DNA of 64,000 bases, taken from NCBI RefSeq assembly GCF_002575655.3, contig NC_053036.3, positions 194,960,788 to 195,024,787 on the forward strand. Reading direction: 5' to 3'. This document shows, piece after piece, positions 10,595-22,049 of this stretch (the stretch's first letter is position 1; every line of letters starts with the position of its first letter). The position numbers and the translations under genes were made by a program. The stretch is from Aegilops tauschii subsp. strangulata. Its lineage: Eukaryota; Streptophyta; Magnoliopsida; Poales; Poaceae. The notes under the pieces were generated by a model. It made no database searches. It had not been told where the DNA came from and saw only the letters and a program-made list of their open reading frames with translations.

Positions 10595-12327
10595 TGTTGG
10601 GGAACGTAGTAATTTAAAAAAAATCCTACGCACACGCAAGATCATGGTGATGCATAGCAACGAGAGGGAAGAGTGTCGTCCACGTACCCTCGTAGACCGT
10701 AAGCGGAAGCGTTATGACAACGCGGTTGATGTAGTCGTACGTCTTCATGATCGACCAATCCTAGTACCGAGCGTACGGCACCTCTGCGATCTGCACACGT
10801 TCAGCTCGGTGAAGTCCCACGAACTCACGATCTAGTAGAGCTTCGAGGGAGAGTTCCGTCAGCACGACGGCGTGATGACGGTGATGATGATGCTACTGAC
10901 GCAGGGCTTCGCCTAAGCACCGCTACGATATGACCGAGGTGGATTATGGTGGAGGGGGCACCGCACACGGCTAAGAGATCAATGATCAACTTGTGTGTCT
11001 ATGGGGTTCCCCTCTCCCCTGTATATAAATGAGTGGAGGAGGGGAGGGCCGTCCCTCTACTATGGCGCGCCCTGGGGAGTCCTACTCCCACCGGGAGTAG
11101 GATTCCCCCCTTCTAAGTAGTAGGAGTAGGAGGGAAGGAAGGAGGAGAGTGGGGGAAGGAAAAAGGGGGGCGCCCCCCTTCCTTGTGCAATTCGGACTAG
11201 AGGGGAAGGGGGTGCGGCCTGCCCTGACCGCCCCTCCTCTTCTCCACCAGGGCCCATGAGGCCCATTATGCTCCCCGGGGGGTTCCGGTAGCCCCCCGGT
11301 ACTCCGGTATTTGTCCGAACTTACCCGGAACCCTTCCGAAGTCCAAACATAGTCATCCAATATTTCAATCTTCATGTCTCGACCATTTCGAGACTCCTCG
11401 TCATGTCCATGATCATATCCGGGACTCCGAACTACCTTTGGTTCATCAAAACACATAAACTCATATTACCGATCGTCACCGAATGTTAAGCGTGCGGACC
11501 CTATGGGTTCGAGAACTATGTAGACATGACCGAGACACGTCTCCGGTCAATAACCAATAGCGGAACCTCGATGCTCATATTGGTTCCTACATATTCTATG
11601 AAGATCTTTATCGGTCAAACCGCATAACAACATACGTTGTTCCCTTTGTCATTGGTATGTTACTTGCCCGAGATTCGATCGTCGGTATCTCAATACCTAG
11701 TTCAATCTCGTTACCGGCAAGTCTCTTTACTCATTCCGTAATACATCATCCCGCAACTAACTCATTAGTTGCATTGCTTGCAAGGCTTATAGTGATGTGC
11801 ATTACCGAGAGGGCCCACAGATACCTCTCCGACAATCGGAGTGACAAATCCTAATCTTGATCTATGCCAACTCAACAAGTACCATCGGAGACACCTGTAG
11901 GGCACCTTTATAATCACCCAGTTACGTTGTGATGTTTGGTAGCACACAAAGTGTTCCTCCGGTATTCGGGAGTTGCATAATCTCATAGTCATAGGAACAT
12001 GTATAAGTCATGAAGAAAGCAATAGCAATATACTAAACGATCAAATGCTAAGCTAACAGAATGGGTCAAGTCAATCACATCATTCTCTAATGATGTAATC
12101 CCATTAATCAAATGACAACTCATGTCTATGGCTAGGAAACATAACCATCTTTGATTCAACGAGCTAGTCAGGTAGAGGCATACTAGTGACACTTTGTTTG
12201 TCTATGTATTCACACATGTACTAAGTTTCCGGTTAATACAGTTCTAGCATGAATAATAAACATTTATCATGATGTAAGGAAATATAAATAACAACTTTAT
12301 TATTGCCTCTAGGGCATATTTCCTTCA
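10595..12327 (-). repeat. 3' LTR of the Angela-like element
   Basis: The LTR is 1733 bp. On the minus strand it reads TGAAGGAAATATGCCC to CGTTCCCCAACA. It pairs with 30677-32417 over its whole length. A TATA-type box on the minus strand (TTTATATAC) lies at about 11021-11030. Short frames inside it (for example 11082-11456 minus) recur in the other LTR and are not genes. Confidence 0.93.
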
Positions 12328-12340
12328 GTCTCCCACTTGC
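12328..12340 (-). other. Polypurine tract of the Angela-like element
   Basis: Minus-strand AAGTGGGAGAC directly abuts the 3' LTR start (TGAAGG), the expected priming position for plus-strand DNA. Confidence 0.8.
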
Positions 12341-13679
12341 ACTAGAGTCAATAATCTAGATTTCACAGTAATGATTCTAACACCCATGGAGTCTTGGTGC
12401 TGATCATGTTTTGCTCGTGAGAGAAGTTTAGTCAACGGGTCTGCCAAATTTAGATCTGTATGTATTTTGCAAATTTCTATGTCTACAATGCTCTGCACGG
12501 AGCTACTCTAGCTAATTGCTCCCACTTTCAATATGTATCCAGATTGAGACTTAGAGTCATCTGGATCAGTGTCAAAAACATGCATCGACGTAACCCTTTA
12601 CGACGAACCTTTTGTCACCTCCATAATCGAGAAATATATCCTTATTCCACTAAGGATAGTTTATACCGCTGTCCAGTGATCTACTCCTAGATCACTATTG
12701 TACTCCATTGCCAAACTCAGTGTAGCGTATACAATAGATATGGTACACAGCATGGCATACTTTATAGAACCTATGGCCGAGGCATAGGGAATGACTTTCA
12801 TTCTCTTTCTATCTTCTGCCGTGGTCGGGTTTGAGTCTTACTCAATTTCACACCTTGCAATACAGGCAAAAACTCCTTCTTTGATTGTTCCATTTTGAAC
12901 TACTTCAAAAATTTGTCAAGGTATGTACTCATTGAGAAAACTTATCAAGCGTCTTGATCTATCTCTATACATCTTGATGCTCAATATGTAAGCAGCTTTA
13001 TCGAGGTCTTTCTTTGAAAAACTCCTTTCAAACACTCCTTTTATGCTTTCCAGAAAATTCTACATCATTTCTGATCAACAATATGTCATTCACAGATACT
13101 TATCAGAAAGGTTGTAGTGCTCCTACTCACTTTCTTGTAAATATAGGTTTCATCGCAAGTCTGTATAAAACTATATGCTTTGATCAACTCATCAAAGAGT
13201 ATATTCCAACTCTGAGATGCTTTGCACCAGTCCATGGATGGATCGCTGGAGCTTGCACATTTTGTTAGCACCTTTAGGATCGACAAAACCTTCTGGTTGC
13301 ATCATATACAACTCTTCTTTAAGAAATCCATTAAGTAATGTAGTTTTGACATCCATTTGCCAGATTTCATAAAATGTGGCAATTTGCTAACATGATTCGG
13401 ACAGACTTAAGCATCGCTACGAGTGAGAAAAACTCATCGTAGTCAACACCTTGAACTTAGTCAAAAACCTTTTTCGACAAGTCTAGCTTTGTAGACAGTA
13501 ACATTACCGTCAGCGTCAGTCTTCTTCTTGAAAATCCATTTATTTTCGATGGCTTCCTGATCATCGGGCAAGTCAACCAAAGTCCACACTTTGTTCTCAT
13601 ACATGGATCCCATCTCAGATTTCATGGCCTCAAGCCATTTCGCGAAATCTGGGCTCATCATCACTTCCTCATAGTTCAT
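12341..13679 (-). pseudogene. Angela-like reverse transcriptase and RNase H remnant
   Basis: On the minus strand 13461-13679 encodes the start of copia RT (VWTLVDLP, ENKWIFKKK, YKARLV). Further left the reading continues in fragments: KSVRIMLA near 13390, [15 protein letters not shown] at about 13190, a VDDILLI-like remnant near 13060, and RNase H scraps to 12430, ending near a degraded ADPLTK block. Frames change many times. The segment is shorter than a normal copia RT plus RNase H, and the second half of RNase H looks deleted. No active enzyme could be made. Confidence 0.8.
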
Positions 13680-13729
13680 AGGTTCGTCATGGTCAATAAC
13701 ATGACCTCCAGAACAGGATTACCGTACCA

Positions 13730-14302
13730 CTATGGTGCGGATCTTACTCTGGTTGACCTACGAGGTTCGGTAGTAACTTGATCTGGAGTCACATGATCAT
13801 CATCATTAGCTTCCTCACTAATTGGTGTAGGAGTCACAGGAACAGATTTATGTGATGAACTACTTTCCAATAAGGGAGCAGGTACAGTTACCTCATCAAG
13901 TTCTACTTTCCTCGCACTCACTTCTTTCGAGAGAAACTCCTTCTCTAGAAAGGATCCATTCTTAGCAACGAATGTCTTGCCTTCGGATCTGTGATAGAAG
14001 GTGTACCCAACAGTCTATTTTGGGTATCCTATGAAGACACATTTCTCCGATTTGGGTTCGAGCTTATCAGGTTGAAGTTTTTTCACATAAGCATCGCAGC
14101 CCCAAACTTTAAGAAACGACAACTTTGGTTTCTTGCCAAACCACAGTTCATAAGGCGTCGTCTCAACAGATTTAGATGGTGCCCTATTTAACGTGAATGC
14201 AGCCGTCTCTAAAGCATAACCCCAAAACGATAGCGGTAAATCAGTAAGAGACATCATAGATCGCACCATATCTAGTAAAGTACGATTACGACATTCGGAC
14301 AA
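13730..14302 (-). pseudogene. Angela-like integrase C-terminal part and linker to RT
   Basis: Minus-strand frame downstream of the integrase core. It includes RNRTLLDMVRSMMS, the WGYALETAAF block, TTPYELWFGKKP and FLKVWGCDAYVKK, all typical of the copia integrase C-terminal part. A stop at 14015-14017 interrupts it. The frame then continues through an acidic, Ser/Pro-rich linker (SSSSHKSVPVTPTP) to a stop at 13730. It is in frame with the segment at 14312-15568, so this is one polyprotein with point stops rather than separate genes. Confidence 0.8.
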
Positions 14303-14311
14303 ACCATTACG

Positions 14312-15598
14312 CTATGGTGTTCCGGGTGGCGTGAGTTGCGAAACTATTCCGCATTGTTTCAAATGAAGACCAAACTCGTAACTCAAATATTCTTCTCCAC
14401 GGTGAGATCGCAGAAACTTTATTTTCTTGTTACGATGATTTTCCACTTCACTCTGAAATTCTTTGAATTTTTCAAATGTTTCAGACTTATGTTTCATCAA
14501 GTAGATATACCCATATCTGCTGAAATCATCCGTGAAGGTGAGAAAATAACGATACCTGCCGCGAGCCACAACATTCATTGGACCACATACATCAATATGT
14601 ATGATTTCCAACAAATCTGTTGCTCGCTCCATTGTTTCGGAGAACGGCGTTTTAGTCATCTTGCCCATGAGGCATGGTTCGCAAGTACCAAGCGATTCAT
14701 AATCAAGTGATTCCAAAAGTCCATCAGAATGGAGTTTCTTCATGCGCTTTACACCAATATGACCTAAACGGTAGTGCCACAAATAAGTTGCACTATCATT
14801 ATCAACTCTGCATCTTTTGGCTTCAATATTATGAATATGTGTATCACTACTATCGAGATTCATCAAAAATAGACCACTCTTCAAGGGTGCATGACCATAA
14901 AAGATATAACTCATATAAATAGAACAACCATTATTCTCTGATTTAAATGAATAACTGTCTCGCATCAAACAAGATCCAGATATAATGTTCATGCTCAACG
15001 TTGGCACCAAATAACAATTATTCAGGTCTAAAACTAATCCCGAAGGTAGATGTAGAGGTAGCGTGCCGACCGCGATCACATCGACTTTGGAACCATTTCC
15101 CACGCGCATCGTCACCTCGTCCTTAGCCAATCTTCGCTTAATCCGTAGTCCCTGTTTCGAGTTGCAAATATTAGCAACAGAACCAGTATCAAATACCCAG
15201 GTGCTACTGCGAGCATTAGGAAGGTACACATCAATAACATGTATATCACATATACCTTTGTTCACCTTGCCATCCTTCTTATCTGCCAAATACTTGGGGC
15301 AGTTCCGCTTCCAGTGACCAGTCCCTTTGCAGTAGAAGCACTCAGTCTCAGGCTTAGGTCCAGACTTGGGCTTCTTCACTTGAGCAGCAACTTGCTTGTC
15401 GTTCTTCTTGAAGTTCCCCTTCTTCCCTTTACCCTTTTTCTTGAAACTGGTGGTCTTGTTGACCATCAACACTTGATGCTCCTTCTTGATTTCTACCTCT
15501 GCAGCCTTTAGCATTGCGAAGAGCTTGGGAATTGTCTTATCCATCCCTTGCATATTATAGTTCATCACGAAGCTCTTGTAGCTTGGTGGCAGTGATTA
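14312..15598 (-). pseudogene. Angela-like gag C-terminus, protease and integrase core
   Basis: The minus-strand frame resumes right after the stop at 15596-15598. In order it shows a Lys-rich segment, a zinc knuckle (CFYCKGTGHWKRNC, CX2CX4HX4C), the protease site DTGS (DTGSVANIC), the integrase zinc region (WHYRLGH...CEPC), the first catalytic Asp (IHIDVCGP) and the block FLRSHRGEEYLS. In this family the last block normally carries the second catalytic Asp; here a His stands there, so integrase would be inactive even without the stops. The frame ends at a TAG at 14312-14314, then continues in frame to the left. Confidence 0.88.
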
Positions 15599-16093
15599 AA
15601 GAATTCTGTCAATGACACTATCATCCGGAAGATTAACTCCCAGTTGAATCAAGTGATTGTTATACCCAGACATTTTGAGTATATGCTCACTGACAGAACT
15701 ATTCTCCTCCATCTTGCAGCTGTAGAACTTATTGGAGACTTCATATCTCTCAATCCGGGCATTTGCTTGAAATATTAACTTCAACTCCTGGAACATCTCA
15801 TATGCTCCATGACGTTCAAAACGTCGTTGAAGTCCCGGTTCTAAGCCGTAAAGCATGGCACACTGAACTATCGAGTAGTCATCAGCTTTGCTCTGCCAGA
15901 CGTCCATAACATCTGGCGTTGCTCCTGGAGCGGGTTTGGCACCTAGTGGTGCTTCCAGGACGTAATTCTTCTGTGCGGCAATGAGGATAATCCTCAAGTT
16001 ATGGACCCGGTCCGTGTAATTGCTACCATCATCTTTCAACTTTGCTTTCTCAAGGAACGCATTAAAATTCAACGGAACAACAGCACGGGCCAT
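15596..16093 (-). pseudogene. Angela-like gag (capsid) N-terminal part
   Basis: The minus-strand frame starts at ATG 16093 (MARAVVPLNFNAFLEKAKL) and encodes the copia capsid domain: NLRIILIAAQKNYVL, then YSIVQCAMLYGLEP, AYEMFQELK, and SVSEHILKMSGY. It stops at TAA 15596-15598, after which the same frame goes on (SLPPSYKSFV). Capsid would package the RNA into virus-like particles. The start is chosen because it is the first ATG after the long leader and carries the conserved family N-terminus. Confidence 0.88.
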
Positions 16094-17000
16094 CTATCTA
16101 CAACAACATAGACATGCAAAATACTATCAGGTACTAAGTTCATGATAAATTAAAGTTCAATTAATCATATTACTAAAGAACTCCCACTTAGATAGACATC
16201 CCTCTAATCATCTAAGTGATCACGTGATCCATATCAACTAAACCATGTCCGATCATCACGTGAGATGGAGTAGTTTCCAATGGTGAACATCACTATGTTG
16301 ATCATATCTACTATATGATTCACGTTCGACCTTTCAGTCTCAGTGTTCTGAGGCCATATCTGCATATGCTAGGCTCGTCAAGTTTAACCCGAGTATTCTG
16401 CGTGTGCAAAACCGGCTTGCACCCGTTGTATGTGAACGTAGAGCTTATCACACCTGATCATCACGTGGTGTCTCGGTAGGACGAACTTTCCTAACGGTGC
16501 ATACTCAGGGAGAACACTTATACCTTGAAATTCAGCGAGAGATCATCTTTATAATGCTACCGTCGATCTAAGAAAAATAAGATGCATAAAAGATAAACAT
16601 CACATGCAATCGATATAAGTGATATGATATGGCCATCATCATCTTGTGCCTTTGATCTCCATCTCCAAAGCACCGTCATGATCACCATCGTCACCGGCGC
16701 GACACCTTGATCTCCATCGTAGCATCGTTGTTGTCTCGCCAACTATTGCTTCTACGACTATCGCTACCGCTTAGTGATAAAGTAAAGCAAGTACATGGAG
16801 ATTGCATTTCATACAATAAAGCGACAACCATATGGCTCCTGCCAGTTGCTGATAACTTCGTTACAAAACATGATCATCTCATACAATAAAATTTAGCATC
16901 ATGTCTTGACCATATCACATCACAACATGCCTTGCAAAAGCAAGTTAGACGTCCTCTACTTTATTGTTGCAAGTTTTACGTGGCTGCTACGGGCTGAGCA
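16094..17000 (-). other. 5' leader of the Angela-like element (part)
   Basis: This is the non-coding internal leader between the primer site and gag, split by the Tat insertion at 17001-17005. The remainder is at 30353-30676. I see no gene; the small frames are not conserved. Confidence 0.75.
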
Positions 17001-17005
17001 AGAAC

Positions 17006-17539
17006 TGTCGTGGGTTTGTCACGGCAGATGTCCTAGCAAAAGGACTTAGTCGTAGAGCCATCGCAACGGGTTAGCTTAAAGGGGTTAAACCGGACAAAGG
17101 ACATGAGAGTTTATACTGGTTCAGCCCCTTGCGGTGAAGGTAAAAGCCTACGTCCAGTTGTGATGGTATTGTTGTGGTCTCGAGGATCAGGGAGCGGAAT
17201 TGCTTTACCTAGATCTCGAGCTGTTGTTTCTTGTTCTTGAACCGCCGCCGGGTCGTGCCTTTATATACACAGGTCGACGCCTGCCGGCTTACAGAGTCCC
17301 GATACCGGTTTATACACATACCGGCTCAGTTTCTACTTCGTCATACCTTATAATACAAGTCATGAATTACATGGCGGTTTATAACTACAGGCCTTAATCT
17401 ACCTTTGAGCCTTGGGCCTTCAAGTCTCTGTAGTAATCCGTTTTATCCTTGTCTTCATGGGCTTTAAGTATAAACAATCCATTATGGGGATAACCCGGCT
17501 ATCTTGGCCGGTTTATACCTAGTAGTAATATCCCCAACA
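17006..17539 (-). repeat. 3' LTR of the Tat-lineage element
   Basis: The LTR is 534 bp. On the minus strand it starts TGTTGGGGATATTACT and ends ACCCACGACA. It pairs without indels with 29814-30347. A minus-strand TATA box (GTATATAAAG) is at 17259-17268. Confidence 0.96.
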
Positions 17540-17555
17540 TTAGGCCCCAGATTGA
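17540..17555 (-). other. Polypurine tract of the Tat-lineage element
   Basis: Minus-strand AATCTGGGGCCTAA abuts the 3' LTR at its TGTTGGGG start, the expected position for plus-strand priming. Confidence 0.75.
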
Positions 17556-17806
17556 TTTGAACTGGTTCATGTCAATCTCCAAAACCTTGAGAAAATTTCT
17601 TCTTCCATATCTTTGCATAAATCTTGTAAACCGTCATGACGTCATCATCTAGAATCATAATAAACCCCCATGACGTCACCTGTTTTTTTAAATGGTATAT
17701 TGCTCACCTTCATTAATGAGCCTTCACCAATCGAGGCGACAAATCTGTCACATATCCGTTTGTTAGGTTCCTCGACTCTCGCGCTTGACCTTTATCCTTT
17801 CGTCCT

Positions 17807-17814
17807 TATAAATA
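17807..17814 (+). promoter_or_regulatory. TATA box of the antisense gene in the Tat element
   Basis: TATAAATA lies about 270 bp inside the element from its 3' LTR, on the strand opposite to pol. It is followed by a CT-rich leader (CTCACTCTTTTCCTCTCC), as in plant promoters. A strong splice donor (CCAGTAAGTAT) follows at 17991-18001 and an acceptor (TTTTTTCCAG) ends at 18491, defining a 498-bp 5' UTR intron just before the ATG at 18505. The frame 17670-18224 crosses both promoter and intron and is not taken as coding. Confidence 0.6.
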
Positions 17815-18504
17815 CGACCGAGGGCCCTTTCCATCTCACTCTTTTCCTCTCCAAGTCTTCTTCTTCCTCGCGATGCCTCAGCGCCCGAACTCCGCCGCCG
17901 CTGTCGACCTTCGCGTCTACACCAACCCAGGCTGCTGCATCAACCTGTTTTGACCAGAGAACTGCGACGCACCTTCGCTATTCAGCAGCACCAGTAAGTA
18001 TTCCTCTCCTCGAACATCAGATCTGCATTAGGGTTTCCACTGTTCGTCGGTGTTCTTCACCGTTCTTCTTTTCCTTTCCTAGATCGCATAGTTTTGATCC
18101 GAATCTGATAGCAAAGGCGAGCTTCAGTAGTTTAGCGCCCCTTTTAAACCTCAAAAAGCACCCTTTCCTGTATAAGATCCCATCGAAGCATATGTGTTCT
18201 TCCACTGTCACGGCTTTAGGTTAGATTTATTTCCTCTTTTTAGAACTGTGGCAGATCTATATTTATACCACCGATCTATGAAATCTGTTTGCGCCATACT
18301 TAGAAATGTCTGCAAATAGCCTCTTTACCATTGTGGGCGGTTTATCCTTGAACCTGTGATAACTCATCATATATCATTAGCCCTCTATTAAACCGCCAAC
18401 CTGTTTTAAACCGGATACTGTACTTCCATCATTGCACCGGTTTATAAGTTATAACCATGAACTTTAAACCGGATATTGTGCTTTTTTCCAGCTTGTCACC
18501 AAAA

Positions 18505-21500
18505 ATGGCCAAACATTTCTTTGTTCCTTCCCGGGTTACGGAAACGCAGCTGGCTGGTTGTGTTACAACGGGCGCTTTAGCAAGTAGGAACACTATCCAT
18601 TGGCGAGTCCCCGGTCTAGAATCTCCTCCTGAACCCCAAGACGGAGAAGTTATTGTATTTGTTGATCACCTGAGCCGAGGCTTCACTCCTCCCGGATCAA
18701 AATTCTTCCGTGACATGCTTGCCGCCTTTCAAATACATCCCCAAGATATCGGTCCAAACTCCATATCCAATATTTGTGACTGGCAAGTATTCTGTGAAGC
18801 ATACCTGCAAGAGGAACCTACTGTTGATCTGTTTCGGGATTTCTTTTATCTAAACCGCCATACTGAGTTTACCGATGGCCCCAATACTGAACTAGGCAGG
18901 GTTTCAATTTAGAAGAGGAGAGATGTTGATTTTCCTCATGCCAAGCTCCATAGTCATCCTAAGGACTGGAATCAGACTTGGTTCTACTGTCGCAACACAG
19001 CTCCAGCCAATGAAAATCCTTTGTCGGGCTACCGTCCACACCGGCTTACCCAAGCTCATCCCTGTCCTCAGCGGTTGACTGCCCAAGAGCGAGCAAAATA
19101 TGCCCCTCAACTGCCAAGCTCAGAGCGTTTATTGCAAATGGGCTGACAGGCGTGGATTTTGTCCGATGCTGGGTTTCATGGAGCATTTTACCTTTAAGCC
19201 GGCGGCCCGGTTTAATGTGTGAATACACAGGGGATCTGAAAGACCCGCAACGCCATATTGACATCCAGCTGACTGATGATGAAGTCACTGAAGCTGTTAA
19301 AAAGATGCTTAATGAACCAATAGATGCATGCAGCAAAGCCGGGCTCAGTCCTTTCTATGCTGCCAATAAACCGCCAAAGGTATAATCTTTCGTATTTCTG
19401 CCTTTAACCATCCTTTGTTAAATTTCTCCTTTGATGACTTATTATTTGTCTATGCAGGCCGATGATCCATTCTGGAAGAGAAAATCACAAGATAAACCGA
19501 TAAAGAATCCTCGGATTAAGATCAAGGCTTCAAAAAAGCCTGCAAAAAGAAGGAACGTTGAACCGTCCGAGCCTATTATTGATGATGATCCGGATTCAGA
19601 GGTAGAACTTGACTCTCTCAGTTCACTTTTTATACACCTTATTGACAATGATCATTCTCAGGATGAAGCGGAAGCCAGCCATGCTGATGAGGTAACTATT
19701 CTTTCTTCTGATTCTGATCCTGTGCCAGTACCAAGAATCCGTCGAGCCATTCGGAAAGTAAAAATTTCATGCCCTCTTTCTTATGTGGACCCGCACTTTC
19801 TTTTAAAGACACAGCAACATGAAGCTCGCCGCACAACTCGTCATAGCGGCCAAGTGGTGTCCTCCTCCGGTTTACCAAACTCGCCGGTTCACAAATGCCG
19901 CCAAGAGGTTGCTTATACTCCTGATATCCTTTACCCTAAAAAGGGTTACATCCGATATCCTCTTAATCCATCTGACTCAAATTATCAGGGAACTTCCCAT
20001 TCATCTTCCGGTGAGTCGTCAGCGACACAACTTCCTCCTCTGAAAACCGTCCCTGGGTAAGCATAATATACTCTTAACTCTTTGGTCTTGTATTATTTTG
20101 TCATATTGATCTTCGTGTCTGCTCTCTTTCAGTGCTAAAGCCAGACCAAGCAAGAAGGCTAGATTGAATAGGCCAACCGACCATGAACCAGCTACTGAGC
20201 CGGAGGAAATCCTAGAGGCTACTGACCCGGAGGCTAACACTGTTATCCATAATCCGGAACCTCAAGCAACTGATACACTTGTTGAACTGGTAGAAAATAA
20301 TCCGCCAAGCCAGTCAGCTGATCCACTTAGTCCAACTGTTGATCTGTCGAGCCCGGCTAAAGCATCTGATAAACCGCCAAGTCCTGTCAAGACTACAGAC
20401 GACGATGTTGTCGTAACTGGCCTTGGTTTCAGCTCCCCTGGTCGTCCAGTCGCTTTATCAAAGCATAGCGCCAAAGAAATTTTTGTTATGGATAAAGGGA
20501 AATGGAAATCCGAACTATCCAACTATTCCAACCTCAGCGCTCAAGAACTATATTCTGGTTTTCTAAACCGCCTGTATACAAACCGCGACTTTGAAGCCGG
20601 TTTAGTAGGCCTGATGAAGGAGCGGTATGAGGTAAATGTCACTTTCCCTTTGCATAAATATTCCAATAGTCCTTTTGTTAGAACTGGTCCAATATATCAA
20701 CTCTAGTAGCCCCCAAGGGCCAGTTCATAACATTGGTTTGAACCGGGTCTTGAATCGATATTTGCATTTTGCTGGTGTAGCCCCCATGAACCGGCTTATA
20801 TCTTTTAGAATGAACTGGTACATCCTATTAATCTCACCACTTATAATGATGACAATCCATCTGAATCTGAATGAATACGCATTAGCCCCCAAGTGTCAAG
20901 TAGATAACTTGTTATGTGCTTGAGACTTTAAATGAATAGCTGATAAGAAGCAATCCGCATTCGCCCCCAAGTGTCAAGTAGATAACTTGTTATGTGCTTG
21001 AGACTTTAAATGTTGTAATTTATTATCTGTATGTTGCAGACTGAGTTGTCCAAAAAAGACTCCCAAATCACTGATCTCCAAGGGAACATTAAGTCTCAGC
21101 AAGATGAGACTTGTAAAGTCAAGAGCATGCTGACCACCGCTTTAACAACCATGGAGCAGCTGAAGGAATCCTTCAAAGGCGAACGGGCAGATTGGGAAAC
21201 TGAAAAAGCCACCTTGTTAAAGCAGGCAGAAGATGCAGAAAACGCCCTTAAACCGGCCACAGAGGAACTGAGCAGCCTGAAGCGGCAGATTGATGCTATG
21301 ACCTCTGCCATCTTTGGTAACAACCTCTTCACCAATCTGTAACAACACAGCTATAAAAACTTCCGGTTTAATAAAAATTTGATCCCTTTGCAGGTAGCCG
21401 TGTTACTCATCTTGGCACATATATGCGCAAAAAATTGAAGGCCGTCTATACTTTGGCAGAGCAGCTTTATACCGGCGCGCAACGGGCCATCTACACAGCT

Positions 21501-22049
21501 TCCAATAACCATCCGCCACCATCGCTAATCAAGGAAACACTGGAAAAATTGTCTATGATGCCTGCCCGGATTGTAGAACTAAAGAAATCCGCTACTAGGT
21601 CCGGTGCCCTTACTGCACTGACGCGCACCAAGGCCTGGATCTCTGACCTTGATCCGGAAGATATTGGTAATGGTTATCCAAGCCAAAAAGAGGACGGTTC
21701 AGAATTCAGCAATGATGATCTCCGGGCTATCAGGAGAGAGATGCGACCACTGGCAAGTAAGTTGGCTGAAGATACTAATTTGTCAATTTATCAGAATGTA
21801 TATGATGCCAGCGGCAAGCGAATAAGTGCTCCAACATATGATGTGGAAAATCTGATCCCGCCGATCCGTAAGCACACTTACGCTCCTGATGTTGAACCGT
21901 CTGATCTTATACACGATGAAGCTGTCTTTCAAGCCTTAACAGGGATTGATTGGACAACTATTAACTTCCAGCCATTGGGTGGAGAGAAGGAGGATGAACT
22001 GGCGCAGGAAGATCCGCAACCTTCACATCAACCTGAAGCAGAATCATAA
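18505..22049 (+). pseudogene. Spliced antisense ORF of a Tat retrotransposon (putative gypsy-type transposon / Transposase_28-like protein)
   Basis: Five coding exons: 18505-19379, 19458-20056, 20133-20631, 21040-21316 and 21394-22049. All four introns are GT-AG (78, 76, 408 and 77 bp) with phases 0, 2, 0 and 1 that keep one frame. The total is 2906 nt, one short of 969 codons. The first exon has a TAG at 18910-18912 and a one-base loss near 19143, so this copy is broken. Exon 1 encodes HLSRGFTPPGSKFFRDML and ...FFYLNRHTEF, resembling the plant domain called putative gypsy type transposon (PF04195 type). Exon 2 is basic then acidic, exon 3 is Pro/Ser/Asp-rich, and exon 4 is a Glu/Lys-rich likely coiled coil. 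The function is unknown. Antisense extra ORFs are reported for Tat elements; the exon model is my own reading. Confidence 0.82.
20885..21012 (+). repeat. 78-bp direct duplication inside intron 3 of the antisense gene
   Basis: A block starting GCCCCCAAGTGTCAAGTAGA occurs at 20885 and again at 20963, about 50 bp long and identical, with a period of 78 bp. The intron is 408 bp, much longer than the other coding-region introns (76-78 bp). GCCCCCAAGTG also resembles the phrase in the tandem array at 22904-23168. Confidence 0.9.

Noticed and set aside
11082..11456. 124-codon minus frame present in both Angela LTRs (also 31172-31546)
   Set aside because: Its similarity is due to LTR identity; it spans the TATA region and has only low-complexity composition.
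17670..18224. 184-codon plus-strand frame at the left of the Tat element
   Set aside because: It runs through the TATA box, the leader and a well-formed intron donor, and shows no domain; better explained as promoter plus 5' UTR.
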